A DNA stretch of 64,000 bases from Azospirillum sp. TSO22-1 (GTDB lineage Bacteria; Pseudomonadota; Alphaproteobacteria; Azospirillales; Azospirillaceae): assembly GCF_003116015.1 (NCBI RefSeq), contig NZ_LGQZ01000133.1, positions 1 to 64,000 on the forward strand, read 5' to 3'. Below the pieces are notes generated by a model. It saw only the letters and a program-made list of their open reading frames with translations. It did not search any database and had not been told where the DNA came from. The first letter of the stretch is position 1; each line of letters opens with the position of its first letter. The position numbers and the translations under genes were made by a program. This document shows positions 50,656 to 58,885 of the stretch, piece after piece.

Positions 50656-51099
50656 TTAGGGGCCGCGCAGCCATGCCTCCAGGGTGTCGGCTTGGGCGGG
50701 AGGCTTGAACTTGGGCGCGGGCTTGGGCGCGGGCTTGGCCGTGCCCAGCATGGCGCCCGGCGCAAGGCTGCCGTCCGGCTCGACCCGCGCGCGGTAGCGC
50801 GTGCCCATGGGCGACAAGAACTCGCCCTCGCCGGTGGGCCGGCCGCGCGCGAAGCGGCCGACGTAGCGCCGGCCGTCCGGCAGGGTCAGCGTGCCGAAGC
50901 CCTCGGGCACGCCGTCGCGCCACGCGCCGCGGTAGTGCCGGCCGTCGGGCCACACCTGCACGCCGTCGCCGTCGGGGCGGCCGTGGCGCAGCGCCCCGTT
51001 GTAGGCGCGTCCATCGGGCCATTCCAGCCGCTCCCCGGCGCGTGCGGCGGCGGCAACGAACAGGAGGGTGAGCAACAAGGCGGTGCGGACCGCGACCAC
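50656..51099 (-). CDS. Secreted MORN-repeat protein
   Basis: A protein of 147 residues with a signal peptide (VRTALLLTLLFVAAAARA) and three MORN-type repeats (LEWPDGRAYNGALRHGRPDGDG, VWPDGRHYRGAWRDGVPEGFG, LTLPDGRRYVGRFARGRPTGEG; each about 23 residues, shown as separate units). A Pro/Lys-rich tail follows (KPAPKPAPKFKPPAQ). GTG 51099 has GGAG 8 nt upstream and places the signal peptide at the N-terminus; an ATG at 51198 would add a non-signal stretch. The function is unknown; it is probably periplasmic. Confidence 0.75.
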   Translation of the reverse strand: MVAVRTALLLTLLFVAAAARAGERLEWPDGRAYNGALRHGRPDGDGVQVWPDGRHYRGAWRDGVPEGFGTLTLPDGRRYVGRFARGRPTGEGEFLSPMGTRYRARVEPDGSLAPGAMLGTAKPAPKPAPKFKPPAQADTLEAWLRGP

Positions 51100-51254
51100 G
51101 GGGCGTCTCCGTCGGTTGTAGCGGAGCGCGCAGCCTGCGCCCGGCCCGGCCCGCGGCGCTGTGAGCCGCGCCACACCCGGAAGTATGATGGGAAGCATGA
51201 TGGCGGGCCGGCCGGTTGGCGCCTACAGTCCGCCTCTCGACTGCGGAGACCGCC

Positions 51255-51629
51255 ATGACCCGTATCCTCGCCGCCCTGTTCGCGACCCTCGTCTCGGGCG
51301 CCTTGCCGGCCGCCGCCCGCGCCGCGCCGCCGCCGGGCCACCCGACGCCGCAGGACGCCGGCCAGATCCTCGGCGTGCCGGCGCAGACGCAGGGCGAGCC
51401 GATGCCCTACAAGGGCAAGGTGGTGGAGACCTTCGACGCCAACGCCTACACCTACATCCTGTTGAAGGACGGCAACGCACAGCGCTGGCTGGCGGCGCCG
51501 CGCACGGCGGTGAAGCCGGGCCAGACCGTCCACCACGGCCAGGGCGCGGAGATGCAGAACTTCCACTCCAAGGTGCTGAACCGCACCTTCGAGCGCATCC
51601 TGTTCGTGGGATCCGTGCGCGCCGAATAG
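51255..51629 (+). CDS. Secreted NrfJ-like small protein
   Basis: A protein of 124 residues with a signal peptide (ILAALFATLVSGALPAAARA). The mature domain contains YKGKVVETFDANAYTYILLKDGNAQRWLAAP and ends with a strand around FERILFVGSVRAE. The pattern of GKVvet-x-yTYi then W-x-AaP is that of small OB-like periplasmic proteins similar to NrfJ, found near cytochromes and formate or nitrite respiration genes. The exact role is not known. The gene sits about 430 bp before the formate dehydrogenase locus and converges on the next gene. Confidence 0.7.
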   Translation: MTRILAALFATLVSGALPAAARAAPPPGHPTPQDAGQILGVPAQTQGEPMPYKGKVVETFDANAYTYILLKDGNAQRWLAAPRTAVKPGQTVHHGQGAEMQNFHSKVLNRTFERILFVGSVRAE

Positions 51630-51632
51630 GCG

Positions 51633-51974
51633 CTATTTCGTTTCCTGGCTGGTGAGGTCCGACGGGTTCTGCGAACGCGTCGGTTCCTGCGGGTCGTCGG
51701 GCTCGCTGGCCAGCGGGTTCGGGCGCGGCACCGGTGTGCCCTGAAGGTCCGGCGGCGCCCGGCGCACCGCGGCCAGCGCCTCGACCAGCTCGGCCGCCTG
51801 GGTGTTGCCCTTGGTCTCATGGGTTGGCGAGCGGATGCCCTGGGGATTGGGGTGCGGCTCCTGGCTTTCGCGAACGGCGGGGTCCTTGGCCAAATTCTCC
51901 TTCTGCCCATCCTGGGCGGCGGCGACGGATACCAGGAGCAGGCAGGCCGCGCTGAACGGCAGGATGGCGCGCAT
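51633..51974 (-). CDS. Secreted, disordered Pro/Glu/Gln-rich protein
   Basis: A protein of 113 residues. A signal peptide (ILPFSAACLLLVSVAAA) is followed by a hydrophilic, probably disordered mature part rich in Pro, Glu, Gln and Asn (DGQKENLAKDPAVRESQEPHPNP at its start, PTRSQNPSDLTSQETK at its end). AAGGA lies 8 nt before ATG 51974. No family is recognised. It converges with the NrfJ-like gene, 3 bp apart. Confidence 0.6.
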   Translation of the reverse strand: MRAILPFSAACLLLVSVAAAQDGQKENLAKDPAVRESQEPHPNPQGIRSPTHETKGNTQAAELVEALAAVRRAPPDLQGTPVPRPNPLASEPDDPQEPTRSQNPSDLTSQETK

Positions 51975-52057
51975 GGACGGGTTCCTTCGGGAAAGACCAA
52001 CACACGCCTGAACAGCAGACGGGGGGAGCAAGTTTCCCGCCCCGCTGTTTTCCTGTC

Positions 52058-52564
52058 ATGGACAGCACCGAGCAGCGGACCATTGGCGTGGTGGTGGAGC
52101 GGCGGCGCACCGGCAATCCCTGGCAGCCGGAGCGCTGGAGCGCCGTCGCCCTGCTGCCCGGCCGGCCGGACGCGGCGCCATGGACGGTGCTGGAGTCCGG
52201 CGAGGGCTGGGCGCGCTGCTACGCCGGGGCGGCGGAGGTGACGCTGTTCGCCAGCGACACCGACAACTACCGGCACAACCTCGACGGCCCGCGGCCCACG
52301 GCCTTCGTCATCCTGCGCCGCGACGGCGGGGAGCCGGGGCTGCGGCTGCTCGGCGTCACCGTCGATCCCGGCGAGATCGAGGCGCATTCCGATGCCGGCG
52401 ACGACCTGATCGAGGCGCTGCCGCTGCCGCCCGACCTCGCCGCCTGGATGCGCGGCTTCGTCGAGCGGCACCACGTCGACCGCCCCTTCCACAAGCGCAC
52501 GCGCGACCGCGCCGACCTCGAGGCGCTGGCCCGCCGCCCCCGTCCGGAGCGCGAGCATGGCTGA
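52058..52564 (+). CDS. DUF3305 protein, formate dehydrogenase-associated
   Basis: A protein of 168 residues in the DUF3305 family, which is regularly encoded next to molybdenum formate dehydrogenases. Landmarks are RTIGVVVERRRTGNPWQPERWSAVALLP, TLFASDTDNYRHNLDGPRPTAFVILR and a C-terminal FHKRTRDRAD. It is presumed to help FDH biogenesis, but the molecular function is not known. The stop overlaps the DUF3306 start, and both lead the formate dehydrogenase operon. Confidence 0.88.
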   Translation: MDSTEQRTIGVVVERRRTGNPWQPERWSAVALLPGRPDAAPWTVLESGEGWARCYAGAAEVTLFASDTDNYRHNLDGPRPTAFVILRRDGGEPGLRLLGVTVDPGEIEAHSDAGDDLIEALPLPPDLAAWMRGFVERHHVDRPFHKRTRDRADLEALARRPRPEREHG

Positions 52565-52967
52565 CGAAGAAGACTTCCTGTCCCGCTGGTCGCGCCTGAA
52601 GCGCGAAGGCGAAGCGCCACCCGGGCCCCCGGTGCCCGAACCCGTCGCCGAGGAACCCGAACGCGCGCCCCTGCCGCCCATCGACAGTCTGGGGATCGAC
52701 AGCGACTACACCCGCTTCCTCGCCCCCGACGTGCCGGTCGAGATGGCGCGGCTGGCGCTGCGCAAGGCATGGGCCAGCGACCCGGCGATCGCCGACTTCC
52801 GCGGCTTCGCCGAGTACGACTGGGACTGCAACGCGCCCGGCTACGGCGCGCTGCGGGCCACCGACCAGGTCGCCGACCTGCTGAACGCCGTCTTCGGCGA
52901 TATGCCGGAAGAGGAAGCCGCGGCCGGCGAGCCACCCGAAAAGGACACCGAAACATCAGAGGCTTAG
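52557..52967 (+). CDS. DUF3306 protein, formate dehydrogenase-associated
   Basis: A protein of 136 residues in the DUF3306 family. It has EDFLSRWSRLKREGEA at the N-terminus, a Pro/Glu-rich middle, and the conserved block IDSDYTRFLAPDVPVEMARLALRKAWASDPAIADFRGFAEYDWD, given here as separate pieces IDSDYTRFLAP and LALRKAWASDPAI. The partner of DUF3305 in FDH loci. The acidic tail is probably disordered. It overlaps the upstream gene by 8 bp. Confidence 0.88.
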   Translation: MADEEDFLSRWSRLKREGEAPPGPPVPEPVAEEPERAPLPPIDSLGIDSDYTRFLAPDVPVEMARLALRKAWASDPAIADFRGFAEYDWDCNAPGYGALRATDQVADLLNAVFGDMPEEEAAAGEPPEKDTETSEA

Positions 52968-53007
52968 CGCTGTTGACGCTCCTAGGGAGAACGGAGACGG
53001 CGCAGAC

Positions 53008-53610
53008 ATGGCGGCGCTTGCCGAACGGGCGATGGTGGACGATGCCGACCGCCTGCGGGCGCAGGCCTACACGTTGCTGGCCCAGGTGCTGGCGCGGCCG
53101 CCGTCGCGCGCCCTGTTGACGGCGTTCAGCGGGCTGACCGGCGACGCCACCCCGCTGGGCCGCGCGCTCGACGCGCTGGCCGACGCCGCCCGGTCCACCA
53201 GCGCCGACGACGCCGAGCGCGAGTTCAACGCGCTGTTCATCGGCGTCGTGCGCGGCGAGCTGGTGCCCTACGGTTCCTATTACCTGTCCGGCTGCCTCAA
53301 CGACCGGCCACTGGCCGCGGTGCGCGGCGACCTGCGCGTGCTGGGCTTCGAGCGCACGCCCGGCGTCGCCGAGCCGGAGGATCACGTCGCCCTCCTGTGC
53401 GAGGTGATGGCGGCGCTGGCCGAGGGCGCGCCGCTGTCCACCCAACAACGCTTCTTCGAGCGCCACCTCGCCCCCTGGGCCGGCGGCTTCTTCGCCGACC
53501 TGGAGCACGCCGCGGCGGCGCGCCTGTACCGGCCGGTGGGCACCGTCGGCCGGCTGTTTCTGGGCATCGAGCGCGATGCCTTCGCCCTGATACCGAGGAC
53601 CTCCCCATGA
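53008..53610 (+). CDS. TorD/DmsD-family molybdoenzyme chaperone
   Basis: A cytoplasmic, all-helical chaperone of 200 residues. It has LRAQAYTLLAQVLARPPS at the N-terminus, the family core FNALFIGVVRGELVPYGSYYLSGCLNDRPL, and GVAEPEDHVALLCEVMAAL with the E-P-x-D-H motif. Such proteins bind Tat signal peptides and assist cofactor loading of molybdoenzymes; the adjacent formate dehydrogenase is the clear client. The stop overlaps the next start by ATGA. Confidence 0.92.
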   Translation: MAALAERAMVDDADRLRAQAYTLLAQVLARPPSRALLTAFSGLTGDATPLGRALDALADAARSTSADDAEREFNALFIGVVRGELVPYGSYYLSGCLNDRPLAAVRGDLRVLGFERTPGVAEPEDHVALLCEVMAALAEGAPLSTQQRFFERHLAPWAGGFFADLEHAAAARLYRPVGTVGRLFLGIERDAFALIPRTSP

Positions 53611-53795
53611 CCACCAAGCCCACCGGCATCGACCGGCGCGACCTCCTGAAGGGCCTGGGTTTCGGCGCCGCCGGCGCCGCGGCGCTCACCGCGGCGCCGA
53701 CGGCCGAGGCCGCCGAGACGCCGCAGGAGCAGGTCAAGCAACGTTACGCCGAGACCGACCACATCAAGCGCTTCTACGCCCTCAACCGCCTGTGA
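53607..53795 (+). CDS. Small Tat-signal protein of the formate dehydrogenase operon
   Basis: A 62-residue protein with a twin-arginine motif RRDLLKGLGFGAAGAAALTA (Arg-Arg near residue 10) and a short mature tail ending QRYAETDHIKRFYALNRL. It is the small FDH-region Tat peptide commonly placed before the catalytic subunit. It is probably exported as a small accessory subunit, though proof is lacking. It is co-translated with the TorD-type chaperone and followed 13 bp later by the large subunit gene. Confidence 0.85.
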   Translation: MTTKPTGIDRRDLLKGLGFGAAGAAALTAAPTAEAAETPQEQVKQRYAETDHIKRFYALNRL

Positions 53796-53808
53796 GGCGA
53801 GGCCCGCC

Positions 53809-56706
53809 ATGCTGACCAAGCGCTCCTCCGGCACCGCCCCGCGCGGGCACCTTGCGCGCTCCCTGACCGCCGGGACCGGCAAGGGGGTGAGCCGGCGCGG
53901 CTTCCTGCACGGCTCCGGCCTCGCGGCCGGCGGCATGGCGGCGCTCTCGGCGCTGCCGGCGGCGATGATCCGCAGGGCGGAGGCCGCCGGGCCGATCCCG
54001 GGGGCCGAGACGGTGACGCGCAAGAACATCTGCACGCACTGCTCGGTCGGCTGCACGGTGATCGCCGAGATCCAGAACGGCGTGTGGACCGGCCAGGAGC
54101 CGGGCTGGGAGAGCCCGATCAGCCAGGGCACGCACTGCGCCAAGGGCGCCTCGGTGCGCGAGCTGACCACCGGCGAGCGGCGGGTGAAGTACCCGCTGAA
54201 GCTGGTGGACGGCGAATGGAAGCGCATCTCCTGGGACGTCGCCATCGAGGAGATCGGCAACAAGCTCCTGGAGATCCGCCGGACGTCCGGGCCGGACAGC
54301 GTGTTCTGGCTGGGCTCGGCCAAGTTCTCCAACGAGGGCTCGTACCTGTTCCGCAAGCTGGCGGCGTTCTGGGGTACCAACAACGTCGACCATCAGGCGC
54401 GCATCTGCCACTCCACCACGGTCGCCGGCGTGGCGAACACGTGGGGGTACGGGGCGATGACCAACTCCTACAACGACATCCAGAATTCGAAGTGCCTGGT
54501 CCTCATCGGCGGCAACCCGGCCGAGGCGCACCCGGTGTCGATGCAGCACATGCTGCGCGGCAAGGAACGCAACCGCGCCCCCTTCATCGTCATCGACCCG
54601 CGCTTCACCCGCACCGCCGCGCACGCCACCGAGTACGTGCGCATCCGCCCCGGCACCGACATCCCGGTGGTCTGGGGCATCCTCTGGCACGTCTTCGAGC
54701 AGGGGTGGGAAGACAAGGAGTACATCCGCCAGCGCGTCTACGGCATGGACCAGGTCCGCGCCGAGGTGAAGAAATGGACCCCGCAGGAGGTCGAGCGCGT
54801 CTCCGGCGTCCCCGGCGAGCAGTTGAAGCGCGTCGCCGAGGCGATGGCGAAGAACAGGCCGTCCACGCTGATCTGGTGCATGGGGGCGACGCAGAAGTCG
54901 GTGGGCACCGCCAACGTCCGCGCCTTCTCCATCCTGCAGCTGGCGCTCGGCAACATCGGCATCGAGGGCGGCGGCGCCAACATCTACCGCGGCCACTGCA
55001 ACGTGCAGGGGGCCACCGACTTCGGCCTGGATGTCTCCACCCTGCCCTCCTACTACGGGCTGGCGGAAGGGGCGTGGAAGCACTTCTGCCGGGTCTGGGA
55101 GGTCGATTACGAGTGGATGAAGAGCCGCTTCGCCTCCAAGGCGTTGATGGAGGCCAAGGGCATCCCGACCACCCGCTGGTTCGACGCGGTGCTGGCCAAG
55201 AAGGAGGACGTCGAGCAGCCGGACACCCTCAAGGCCATGCTGTGCTTCGGCCACGGCGGCAACACCGTGACCCGCATGCCGGAGATGGTGAAGGGCCTGG
55301 AGAAGCTGGAGCTGCTGGTCATCGCCGATCCGCACCCGACCACCTTCGCGTCGATCAGCGGCCGGAAGAACGGCAGCTACATCCTGCCCGGCTGCACGCA
55401 GTTCGAGACGGACGGCTCGCGCACCTGCTCCAACCGCTCCATGCAGTGGGGCGAGAAGCTCGTCGAGCCGATCTTCGAATCCAAGGACGACTACACGATC
55501 ATCTACCTGCTGGCGAAGAAGCTCGGCTTCGCCGACGAGATGTTCAAGCACATCACGGTGGAGGGCACACGCCCGGTGCCGGAGGACATCCTGCGCGAGA
55601 TCAACCGCAGTTGCCTCTCCACCGGCTACACCGGCCAGTCGCCGGAGCGCCTCAAGCTGCACATGAAGCACCAGGCCGACTTCGACAAGATCACCATGCG
55701 GGCCGAGAGCGGCCCCTGCAAGGGCGAGTACTACGGCCTGCCCTGGCCGTGCTGGGGCCATCCGGAGCTGAAGCACCCGGGCTCGGCCATCCTCTACGAC
55801 ACCTCCAAGCACGTCATGGAGGGCGGCGGCGTCTTCCGCGCCCGCTTCGGCGTCGAGCGGGAGGGCGTCAGCCTGCTGGCCGAGGGCTCCTACTCCAAGG
55901 GCTCGGAGATCCAGGACGGGTACCCCGAGTTCACCATGGCCGTGCTGAGGAAGCTCGGCTGGGACAAGGACCTGACGGCGGAGGAGATGCGCGTCATCCA
56001 GGCCATCGGCGGCGACAAGATCGACGAGGTGAGCTGGCAGACCGACCTGTCCATGGGCATCATCCGCGTGGCGCTCAAGCACGGGTGCTCGCCGCACGGC
56101 AACGCCAAGGCGCGCGCCGCGGCCTGGAACCTGCCCGACCCGGTGCCGGTGCACCGCGAGCCGATCTACACCCCGCGCAAGGACCTCGTCTCCCAGTACC
56201 CGGCGATCAACGACCGCCGCGACTTCCGCCTGCCGCAGCTCGCCAAGTCGGTGCAGGCCGGCGCCGTCGACAAGGACGTGGCCGGCAAGTTCCCGTTCGT
56301 CCTCACCTCCGGCCGGCTGGTCGAGTACGAGGGCGGCGGCGAGGAGACGCGCTCCAACCGCTGGCTGGCCGAGTTGCAGCAGTCGATGTTCGCCGAGATC
56401 AACAGCAAGGACGCCGAACGCCTGGGCATCAGGAACGACGCCTGGGTCTGGGTGTACGGACCGGAGAACAACGCCAAGGTCAAGGTGCGCGCCCTGGTCA
56501 CCAACCGGGTGGGGCCGGGCACGGTGTTCATGCCCTTCCACTTCTCCGGCTACTGGCAGGGCGAAAGCCGGCGCGCCGCCTACCCGCCGGGCACCGACCC
56601 CATCGTGCTGGGCGAGTCGGCCAACACGGTGACGACCTACGGCTACGACCCGGTGACGTTCATGCAGGAAGCCAAGGTCACGCTGTGCCGCGTGGAGCCG
56701 GCGTGA
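53809..56706 (+). CDS. fdhA: Formate dehydrogenase catalytic (alpha) subunit, Cys-type
   Basis: A molybdopterin oxidoreductase of 965 residues that oxidises formate in the periplasm. A Tat signal (SRRGFLHGSG, Arg29-Arg30) is present. The N-terminal [4Fe-4S] cluster is Cys75, Cys78, Cys82 and Cys110. The active-site loop ARICHSTTV has Cys200-His201, so this enzyme uses cysteine in place of the selenocysteine of E. coli FdnG. The usual bis-MGD regions follow (GGNPAEAHPVSMQHM, DPRFTRTAAHA, a NIYRGHCNVQGATD segment). The C-terminal dinucleotide domain carries LTSGRLVEYEGGGEETRSN. No SECIS or in-frame TGA is needed. Confidence 0.95.
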   Translation: MLTKRSSGTAPRGHLARSLTAGTGKGVSRRGFLHGSGLAAGGMAALSALPAAMIRRAEAAGPIPGAETVTRKNICTHCSVGCTVIAEIQNGVWTGQEPGWESPISQGTHCAKGASVRELTTGERRVKYPLKLVDGEWKRISWDVAIEEIGNKLLEIRRTSGPDSVFWLGSAKFSNEGSYLFRKLAAFWGTNNVDHQARICHSTTVAGVANTWGYGAMTNSYNDIQNSKCLVLIGGNPAEAHPVSMQHMLRGKERNRAPFIVIDPRFTRTAAHATEYVRIRPGTDIPVVWGILWHVFEQGWEDKEYIRQRVYGMDQVRAEVKKWTPQEVERVSGVPGEQLKRVAEAMAKNRPSTLIWCMGATQKSVGTANVRAFSILQLALGNIGIEGGGANIYRGHCNVQGATDFGLDVSTLPSYYGLAEGAWKHFCRVWEVDYEWMKSRFASKALMEAKGIPTTRWFDAVLAKKEDVEQPDTLKAMLCFGHGGNTVTRMPEMVKGLEKLELLVIADPHPTTFASISGRKNGSYILPGCTQFETDGSRTCSNRSMQWGEKLVEPIFESKDDYTIIYLLAKKLGFADEMFKHITVEGTRPVPEDILREINRSCLSTGYTGQSPERLKLHMKHQADFDKITMRAESGPCKGEYYGLPWPCWGHPELKHPGSAILYDTSKHVMEGGGVFRARFGVEREGVSLLAEGSYSKGSEIQDGYPEFTMAVLRKLGWDKDLTAEEMRVIQAIGGDKIDEVSWQTDLSMGIIRVALKHGCSPHGNAKARAAAWNLPDPVPVHREPIYTPRKDLVSQYPAINDRRDFRLPQLAKSVQAGAVDKDVAGKFPFVLTSGRLVEYEGGGEETRSNRWLAELQQSMFAEINSKDAERLGIRNDAWVWVYGPENNAKVKVRALVTNRVGPGTVFMPFHFSGYWQGESRRAAYPPGTDPIVLGESANTVTTYGYDPVTFMQEAKVTLCRVEPA

Positions 56707-56722
56707 CGGGAGGACCCAAGCC

Positions 56723-57358
56723 ATGGCACGCATGAAGTTCCTCTGCGACGCCGAACGCTGCATCGAGTGCAACGCCTGCGTCACCGCCTGCAAGAACGAG
56801 CACGAGGTGCCCTGGGGCATCAACCGCCGCCGCGTCGTCACGATCCGCGACGGCGAGCCGGGCGAGCGCTCGATCTCCATGGCCTGCATGCACTGCACCG
56901 ACCCGCCCTGCGCGGCGGTGTGCCCGGTCGACTGCTTCTACCAGACGGCGGAGGGCGTGGTGCTGCACAACAAGGACCTGTGCATCGGCTGTGGCTACTG
57001 CTTCTACGCCTGCCCGTTCGGTGCGCCGCAGTTCCCGCAGACCACCAACTTCGGCGGGCGCGGCAAGATGGACAAATGCACCTTCTGCGCCGGCGGCCCG
57101 GAGGCCGACGGCAGCCCCGAGGAGTTCCAGAAGTACGGCCGCAACCGCCTGGCCGAGGGCAAGCTGCCGCTGTGCGCCGAGATGTGCTCGACCCGCGCGC
57201 TGATGGCCGGCGACGGCGACGTGCTGGCCGACATCTACAAGGAACGCGTGGTGCGCCGCGGCTACGGCTCCGGCGCGCACGGCTGGGCCACCGCCTACGC
57301 CAGCCGCAACCGCGGCGACGCCCTGGCGCCGGGGCGGGTTGGTACCGGCGGCAGTTAA
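56723..57358 (+). CDS. fdhB: Formate dehydrogenase iron-sulfur (beta) subunit
   Basis: An electron-transfer subunit of 211 residues. It contains four [4Fe-4S] clusters: CIECNACVTACKNEHEVPWG, CMHCTDPPCAAVCPVDC, CIGCGYCFYACPFGAP, and CTFC paired with CAEMC. The C-terminal transmembrane anchor of the E. coli FdnH type is missing, since the protein ends GRVGTGGS soon after the last cluster. It must therefore be held by the alpha and gamma subunits. It starts 17 bp after fdhA, with GGGAGGA upstream. Confidence 0.95.
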   Translation: MARMKFLCDAERCIECNACVTACKNEHEVPWGINRRRVVTIRDGEPGERSISMACMHCTDPPCAAVCPVDCFYQTAEGVVLHNKDLCIGCGYCFYACPFGAPQFPQTTNFGGRGKMDKCTFCAGGPEADGSPEEFQKYGRNRLAEGKLPLCAEMCSTRALMAGDGDVLADIYKERVVRRGYGSGAHGWATAYASRNRGDALAPGRVGTGGS

Positions 57359-57420
57359 TGGCGTATAGGCACAATGTGTTGATTGATAATGGGTTATAGC
57401 CGACCAGAGCGCCCCCAAAC

Positions 57421-57450
57421 CCGTCATCCCCGCGAAGGCGGGGATGACGG
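57421..57450. repeat. CCGTCATCCCCGC hairpin between fdhB and fdhC
   Basis: Perfect 13-bp arms (CCGTCATCCCCGC and complement) flank a GAAG tetraloop. This palindrome is a common dispersed repeat in proteobacteria. Within the fdh mRNA it could protect the upstream message or lower expression of the downstream gene. Confidence 0.8.
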
Positions 57451-57478
57451 AAAAGGAACGAAGCGAGGAGACGATACC

Positions 57479-58480
57479 ATGCGGCACCTCCGTCCCTTCC
57501 TGCTCCTCGCAGCGCTGCTGCTGGCGGCCCCCGCCGTGCAGGCGCAGCTCTACCAAGCCCCCGGCCCGACCTCGCCGACCTCCAAGGATCAGGTGGAGCT
57601 GTACGCGCCGCACCAGGACAAGGAGGTCGGCATCGTCTCGATCCCCGACTCCAAGCTCGCTGTGCTGGTGCAGCCGGAGGGGCGGGAATGGCGCGGGTTC
57701 CGCACGGTGATCCTGCGCTGGGGCGCCGCCATCGCCATCCTCGGCATGGCGGGGCTGCTGCTGCTGTTCTACCTCGTGCGCGGCACCATCCGGATCGGGG
57801 AGGGGCGCGCCGGGCGCACCGTGCCGCGCTTCGCCGCGCTCGACCGATTCGCGCACTGGACCACGGCGACGAGCTTCCTGCTGCTGGCGCTGACCGGGCT
57901 GGTGGTGACCTTCGGCCGGCCGCTGCTGATCCCGCTGATCGGGCATCCGGCGTTCACCACGCTCGCCCAGTCGGGCAAGGCGATCCACAACTTCCTCAGC
58001 GTGCCGTTCGTGTTCGGCATCCTGCTGATGATCGTGCTGTGGGTGCGCGACAACATCCCGGAAAAGGCCGACCTCGTCTGGCTGAAGACCATGGGCGGCC
58101 TGTTCTCCAAGTCGGGCGAGCATCCGGAGTGCGGGCGCTTCAACGCCGGGCAGAAGGGCATCTTCTGGGCGGTGGTGCTGGGCGGCGGGGCGCTGGCGGC
58201 GACGGGATTCCTGCTGCTGGCGCCGTTCGCGCTGACCGGCATCGGCGGCATGCAGATCATCCACGTCGTCCACGGCGCCCTGGCGGCGCTGATGATCGCC
58301 ATCATCCTGGCGCACATCTACATCGGCTCGGTCGGCATGGAGGGCGCCTTCGACGCCATGGGCACCGGCCACGTGGACGAGAACTGGGCCAGGGACCATC
58401 ACCGCCGCTGGTACGACGAGCAGGTCGGAAAGGGCCGAGTCGACCCGCCCCCCGCCGTCCGGCCGCACCCCGCGGAGTAG
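57479..58480 (+). CDS. fdhC: Formate dehydrogenase cytochrome b (gamma) subunit
   Basis: A cytochrome b556-type membrane subunit of 333 residues. A signal peptide (HLRPFLLLAALLLAAPAVQA) leads to a periplasmic stretch of about 65 residues. Four main membrane helices follow. Haem ligands are likely in DRFAHWTTATSF, GKAIHNFLSVPF, and the IIHVVHGALAA and ILAHIYIGS regions. It passes electrons from formate to quinone. ATG 57479 follows GAGGAG at about 9 nt. The first membrane helix is WGAAIAILGMAGLLLLFYLV. Confidence 0.93.
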   Translation: MRHLRPFLLLAALLLAAPAVQAQLYQAPGPTSPTSKDQVELYAPHQDKEVGIVSIPDSKLAVLVQPEGREWRGFRTVILRWGAAIAILGMAGLLLLFYLVRGTIRIGEGRAGRTVPRFAALDRFAHWTTATSFLLLALTGLVVTFGRPLLIPLIGHPAFTTLAQSGKAIHNFLSVPFVFGILLMIVLWVRDNIPEKADLVWLKTMGGLFSKSGEHPECGRFNAGQKGIFWAVVLGGGALAATGFLLLAPFALTGIGGMQIIHVVHGALAALMIAIILAHIYIGSVGMEGAFDAMGTGHVDENWARDHHRRWYDEQVGKGRVDPPPAVRPHPAE

Positions 58481-58483
58481 CGG

Positions 58484-58651
58484 CTACCGGCCGGAGAAGT
58501 GCCGCGCCTCGACCGAGCCGCCCTCGCCCACCCGCGCGCTCTGGCGGGCGAAGGCGTCGTCGGCGCTGCGGCTGAACCCGGTTTCCAGCACGACGCCGGT
58601 GCCGATGGCCAGCGCCAGCACGAAAAGCACGGCGAAACCGAAGGCGTTCAT
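58484..58651 (-). CDS. Small single-pass membrane protein, 55 residues
   Basis: A short gene. The protein starts MNAFGFAVLFVLALAIGTGVV, a single transmembrane helix, and continues with a polar tail (ETGFSRSADDAFARQSARV and onward). GGGAG lies 9 nt upstream of the ATG, which makes it credible. It sits tail-to-tail with the formate dehydrogenase gamma gene, 3 bp apart. No family is recognised. It may belong with the FDH complex or be unrelated. Confidence 0.55.
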   Translation of the reverse strand: MNAFGFAVLFVLALAIGTGVVLETGFSRSADDAFARQSARVGEGGSVEARHFSGR

Positions 58652-58820
58652 GGACGGAACTCCCGCTTGAATCCGGTTCCTCCTTCCAACAGCGGAGAGC
58701 GGCGCCGGTCACGGTTGCACCGCTGGCGTTGCAGATAGTCCGTTTCTCCGATTGCCAAGCGCGCCGCTTCGTGGCCTGCTAGGAGGGCCTCGAATGTTCT
58801 AGAGAGCGCATACCAGCCTG

Positions 58821-58857
58821 AGCGGCGGGCTTCGCGGCCCGCCGCTTTCTTTTTTTG
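58821..58857 (+). terminator. Strong intrinsic terminator
   Basis: A 10-bp stem AGCGGCGGGC/GCCCGCCGCT with a TTCGCG loop is followed by TTCTTTTTTTG. It points rightwards and lies 340 bp after the formate dehydrogenase operon. The 58652-58820 stretch before it has no gene. It either ends the fdh transcript or a small RNA made from this interval; I see no clear promoter in it. Confidence 0.85.
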
Positions 58858-58885
58858 TCCGGCGCTTGCTTGGGAGGGGAAGCGG

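Noticed and set aside
53809..56706. Selenocysteine-containing formate dehydrogenase
   Set aside because: The active-site position is an ordinary Cys codon (Cys200) and there is no in-frame TGA.
53782..56898. Very long minus-strand frame opposite the formate dehydrogenase alpha gene
   Set aside because: It is a His/Arg/Val-rich mirror frame; the plus strand encodes a full molybdoenzyme.
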